The position numbers were made by a program, and so were the translations under genes. Below are positions 58,816 through 64,000 of a stretch of 64,000 nt of DNA, one piece after another. A model generated the notes under the pieces. The model searched no databases and had not been told where the DNA came from. It saw only the letters and a program-made list of their open reading frames with translations. The number at the start of each line of letters is the position of its first letter. Within the stretch, counting starts at the first letter, position 1. This DNA comes from Paenibacillus durus (lineage in GTDB: Bacteria; Bacillota; Bacilli; Paenibacillales; Paenibacillaceae), in assembly GCF_000756615.1 (NCBI RefSeq), contig NZ_CP009288.1, positions 5,208,001 to 5,272,000 of the forward strand, read 5' to 3'.

Positions 58816-58857
58816 GTCTGTTCTTCATAAATGTTGCTTATGTAGTTGTTTAAAAAC

Positions 58858-58931
58858 TGGAGCGGGTGATGGGAATCGAACCCACGCTATCAGCTTGGAA
58901 GGCTGAAGTTCTACCATTGAACTACACCCGC
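58858..58931 (-). tRNA. tRNA-Gly(TCC)
   Basis: Cloverleaf with loop CTTCCAA, CCA encoded. Last tRNA of the array. Confidence 0.95.
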
Positions 58932-58944
58932 AAAGGTGAAAAAA

Positions 58945-59018
58945 TCGGGATGACACGATTCGAACATGCGACCCCCTGGTCCCAAACCAGGTGCTCTACC
59001 AAGCTGAGCTACATCCCG
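58945..59018 (-). tRNA. tRNA-Pro(TGG)
   Basis: Loop TTTGGGA; CCA not encoded (the 3' end runs into T). Confidence 0.93.
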
Positions 59019-59027
59019 TTAATATAA

Positions 59028-59104
59028 TGGCGCGCCCTGAGAGATTCGAACTCCCGACCTTTTGATTCGTAGTCAAACGCTCTATCCAGCTGAGCTAAGG
59101 GCGC
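59028..59104 (-). tRNA. tRNA-Arg(ACG)
   Basis: Loop CTACGAA; CCA encoded. Confidence 0.95.
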
Positions 59105-59110
59105 AAAATA

Positions 59111-59185
59111 TGGAGCGGACGACGGGAATCGAACCCGCGACCCTCGCCTTGGCAAGGCGATGCTCTACCGCTGAGCCACGTCCGC
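59111..59185 (-). tRNA. tRNA-Gly(GCC)
   Basis: Loop TTGCCAA; CCA encoded. Confidence 0.95.
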
Positions 59186-59192
59186 ATTTAAA

Positions 59193-59276
59193 TGGTGCGC
59201 GTGGAGGGACTTGAACCCCCACGTCAAAGACGCTAGATCCTAAGTCTAGTGCGTCTGCCAATTCCGCCACACGCGC
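59193..59276 (-). tRNA. tRNA-Leu(TAG)
   Basis: 84 nt with the long variable arm of class II tRNAs, loop CTTAGGA; CCA encoded. Confidence 0.95.
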
Positions 59277-59290
59277 AAGTTACTTAAAAG

Positions 59291-59363
59291 TGAGCCATGA
59301 AGGACTCGAACCTTCGACACCCTGATTAAAAGTCAGGTGCTCTACCAACTGAGCTAATGGCTC
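59291..59363 (-). tRNA. tRNA-Lys(TTT)
   Basis: Loop CTTTTAA; CCA not encoded. Confidence 0.94.
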
Positions 59364-59370
59364 ATATAAA

Positions 59371-59444
59371 TGGCTGGGGATATAGGATTCGAACCTATGC
59401 ATGACGGAGTCAAAGTCCGTTGCCTTACCGCTTGGCTAATCCCC
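59371..59444 (-). tRNA. tRNA-Gln(TTG)
   Basis: Loop CTTTGAC; CCA encoded. Confidence 0.95.
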
Positions 59445-59497
59445 AATACTGGATACCTATATAATGCCCATATAATCCTCGAATAATCAGAAGGATA

Positions 59498-59573
59498 TGG
59501 TGGAGGCTGAGGGGATCGAACCCCCGACCCTCTGCTTGTAAGGCAGATGCTCTCCCAGCTGAGCTAAGCCTCC
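59498..59573 (-). tRNA. tRNA-Val(TAC)
   Basis: Loop CTTACAA; CCA encoded. Confidence 0.95.
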
Positions 59574-59639
59574 ATATGTTGGCAATCCATTTGAGTTAAT
59601 TAAACCTGCGGGTCTCTCAACCCCAAAAACTAATAATAA

Positions 59640-59657
59640 TGGTGACCCGTAGGGGAT
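59640..59657 (-). repeat. duplicated 3' end of tRNA-Glu
   Basis: The 18 bases TGGTGACCCGTAGGGGAT are identical to 59751-59768, the CCA end, acceptor strand and part of the T-arm of tRNA-Glu. The 93 bp between the copies matches no tRNA. It could be a scar of a tRNA-targeted element or of a lost tRNA. Confidence 0.85.
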
Positions 59658-59750
59658 ACGCCTCGCAAGCGAGTCGACTGCGATGTATTCCTAACGATGT
59701 CAATGCTAAGGCGAACCATTCGGGATTCTCATCCCCGGCAAAGAAGTAGT

Positions 59751-59825
59751 TGGTGACCCGTAGGGGATTCGAACCCCTGTTACCTCCGTGAAAGGGAGGT
59801 GTCTTAACCCCTTGACCAACGGGCC
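59751..59825 (-). tRNA. tRNA-Glu(TTC)
   Basis: Loop CTTTCAC; CCA encoded. Its 3' 18 bases recur downstream at 59640. Confidence 0.95.
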
Positions 59826-59834
59826 GAACAGATA

Positions 59835-59910
59835 TGGAGCTCTCAACCGGGATCGAACCGGTGACCTCATCCTTACCATGGATGCACTCTACCTACTGAG
59901 CTATGAGAGC
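59835..59910 (-). tRNA. tRNA-Thr(GGT)
   Basis: Loop ATGGTAA; CCA encoded. Confidence 0.95.
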
Positions 59911-59911
59911 A

Positions 59912-59987
59912 TGGCTCCCCGAACAGGACTCGAACCTGTGACAACTCGATTAACAGTCGAGTGCTCTACCAACTGAGCTATCAGGGA
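59912..59987 (-). tRNA. tRNA-Asn(GTT)
   Basis: Loop CTGTTAA; CCA encoded; directly downstream of 5S. Confidence 0.95.
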
Positions 59988-60000
59988 ATGGTTGTCCGCT

Positions 60001-60116
60001 TGGCAGCGTCCTACTCTCCCAGGACCCTTCGGTCCAAGTACCATCGGCGCTGGAGGGCTTAACGGTCGTGTTCGGGATGGGTACGCGTGGAACCCCTCCG
60101 CCATCGCCACCAAACG
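60001..60116 (-). rRNA. rrf: 5S rRNA (distal copy)
   Basis: On the minus strand TTGGTGGCGATGGCGGAGGG through CGAACACGACCGTTAAGC to the closing GGACGCTGCCA. It lies in the usual place after 23S and is identical over 116 nt to the copy at 63509-63624. Confidence 0.97.
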
Positions 60117-60236
60117 GCAGGCTTGATCGCCTGAAAACTGGATCGAAACGAAACATTGCGTCTTCCCCATTCCGGGGTCCCCGCAAAGTACTCGGAATCA
60201 GCTTCGTCAGCCTCATCTTCACTTTGTGGGGTGAAT

Positions 60237-63165
<2,929 letters not shown>

Positions 63166-63288
63166 CTAAGCACTCTTACTTCACTTGATCAATCGCTTGA
63201 CACAAGTTCAGCTAAAAGATGTTCTAAAACGCAATTTTCGTTTCGGTATCCAGTTTTCAAGGATCAAGATTGTTGCATGTGATACAAT

Positions 63289-63364
63289 TGGTGGAGCCAA
63301 GGAGGATCGAACTCCTGACCTCCTGCTTGCAAGGCAGGCGCTCTCCCAGCTGAGCTATGGCCCC
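63289..63364 (-). tRNA. tRNA-Ala(TGC)
   Basis: Loop CTTGCAA; CCA encoded; in the 16S-23S spacer as is usual. Confidence 0.96.
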
Positions 63365-63387
63365 ATAAAAAGGTATGGAATTATTAG

Positions 63388-63464
<77 letters not shown>

Positions 63465-63508
63465 TTAGTCTTGCATATACTCTTATGGGAAACCCATAAG
63501 GTTGCGCT

Positions 63509-63624
63509 TGGCAGCGTCCTACTCTCCCAGGACCCTTCGGTCCAAGTACCATCGGCGCTGGAGGGCTTAACGGTCGTGTTCGGGATGGGTACGCGTGGAA
63601 CCCCTCCGCCATCGCCACCAAACG
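63509..63624 (-). rRNA. rrf: 5S rRNA, extra copy between 16S and 23S
   Basis: Identical over 116 nt to the distal 5S, but located directly after 16S and before tRNA-Ile. The canonical bacterial order has no 5S here. Confidence 0.97.
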
Positions 63625-63725
63625 CTTGAAAGAGGTTTGCTCTCTCAAAACTGAGCAACGAGTGAGCGTTGCCGGAAGTCAAGCTTCCGCATTTGAATGT
63701 TTCCGCTACGGGAAACGATTCTCCA

Positions 63726-64000
<275 letters not shown>

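Overview
The window looks like chromosome of a Paenibacillus-type Bacillota (endospore-forming Bacillales). The grounds are the gene order sigW-rsiW-cdaA-cdaR-glmM-glmS with a glmS ribozyme, strong AGGAGG-type ribosome binding sites, a PBSX-type tail cluster, and one rRNA operon followed by a long tRNA array. This is inferred from gene content and order, not from a database comparison.

Layout. 1-7.3 kb: the start of an Mrp Na+/H+ antiporter operon (mrpA, cut by the window edge), a KdpD-like universal-stress protein behind a promoter-proximal terminator, an acyltransferase-3 membrane protein, an unidentified large membrane protein, a Dabb protein, a GNAT acetyltransferase and selO. 7.4-20.4 kb: a LysM/beta-propeller gene whose last 765 bp are repeated at 19.66-20.43 kb. 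Between the two copies lie a truncated two-module NRPS gene, a GT17 glycosyltransferase and several gene relics. 20.5-26.1 kb: a secreted propeller/stalk/MORN protein under a c-di-GMP-I riboswitch, a radical SAM-aminotransferase operon behind a palindromic operator-like site, an LURP/tubby-like protein and a GyrI-like protein. 26.1-32.9 kb is an AT-rich accessory stretch: a dead methyltransferase, a two-gene cassette (OLD-family ATPase/TOPRIM nuclease followed by a cold-shock domain/P-loop NTPase/HEPN-like fusion), a decayed IS630 transposase and a truncated XRE regulator. 33-43.8 kb is core: glmS with its ribozyme, glmM, cdaR, cdaA, rsiW, sigW and ppc.

44-58.7 kb is a contractile phage-tail cluster with lysis genes and a regulatory switch (ArpU-like activator, XRE repressor, ImmA/IrrE protease). 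It has no terminase, portal, capsid, integrase or replication gene, so it fits a headless tail-like bacteriocin (R-type tailocin) better than a prophage. The tail chaperone gene carries a textbook -1 frameshift heptamer at its stop codon. The tape-measure gene is split by a one-base frameshift that may disable the particle.

58.8-64 kb is an rRNA operon on the minus strand: 16S (3' end only), an extra 5S, tRNA-Ile, tRNA-Ala, 23S, a second identical 5S, eleven tRNAs and a terminator.

How the parts work together: CdaA/CdaR and GlmM/GlmS couple c-di-AMP signalling to amino-sugar supply for the wall, next to the envelope-stress sigma factor. The two strongest candidates for undescribed biology are the OLD + CSD-NTPase-HEPN cassette, which looks like anti-phage defence, and the headless tail cluster. 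The c-di-GMP-switched MORN protein and the repeat-flanked NRPS island come next.
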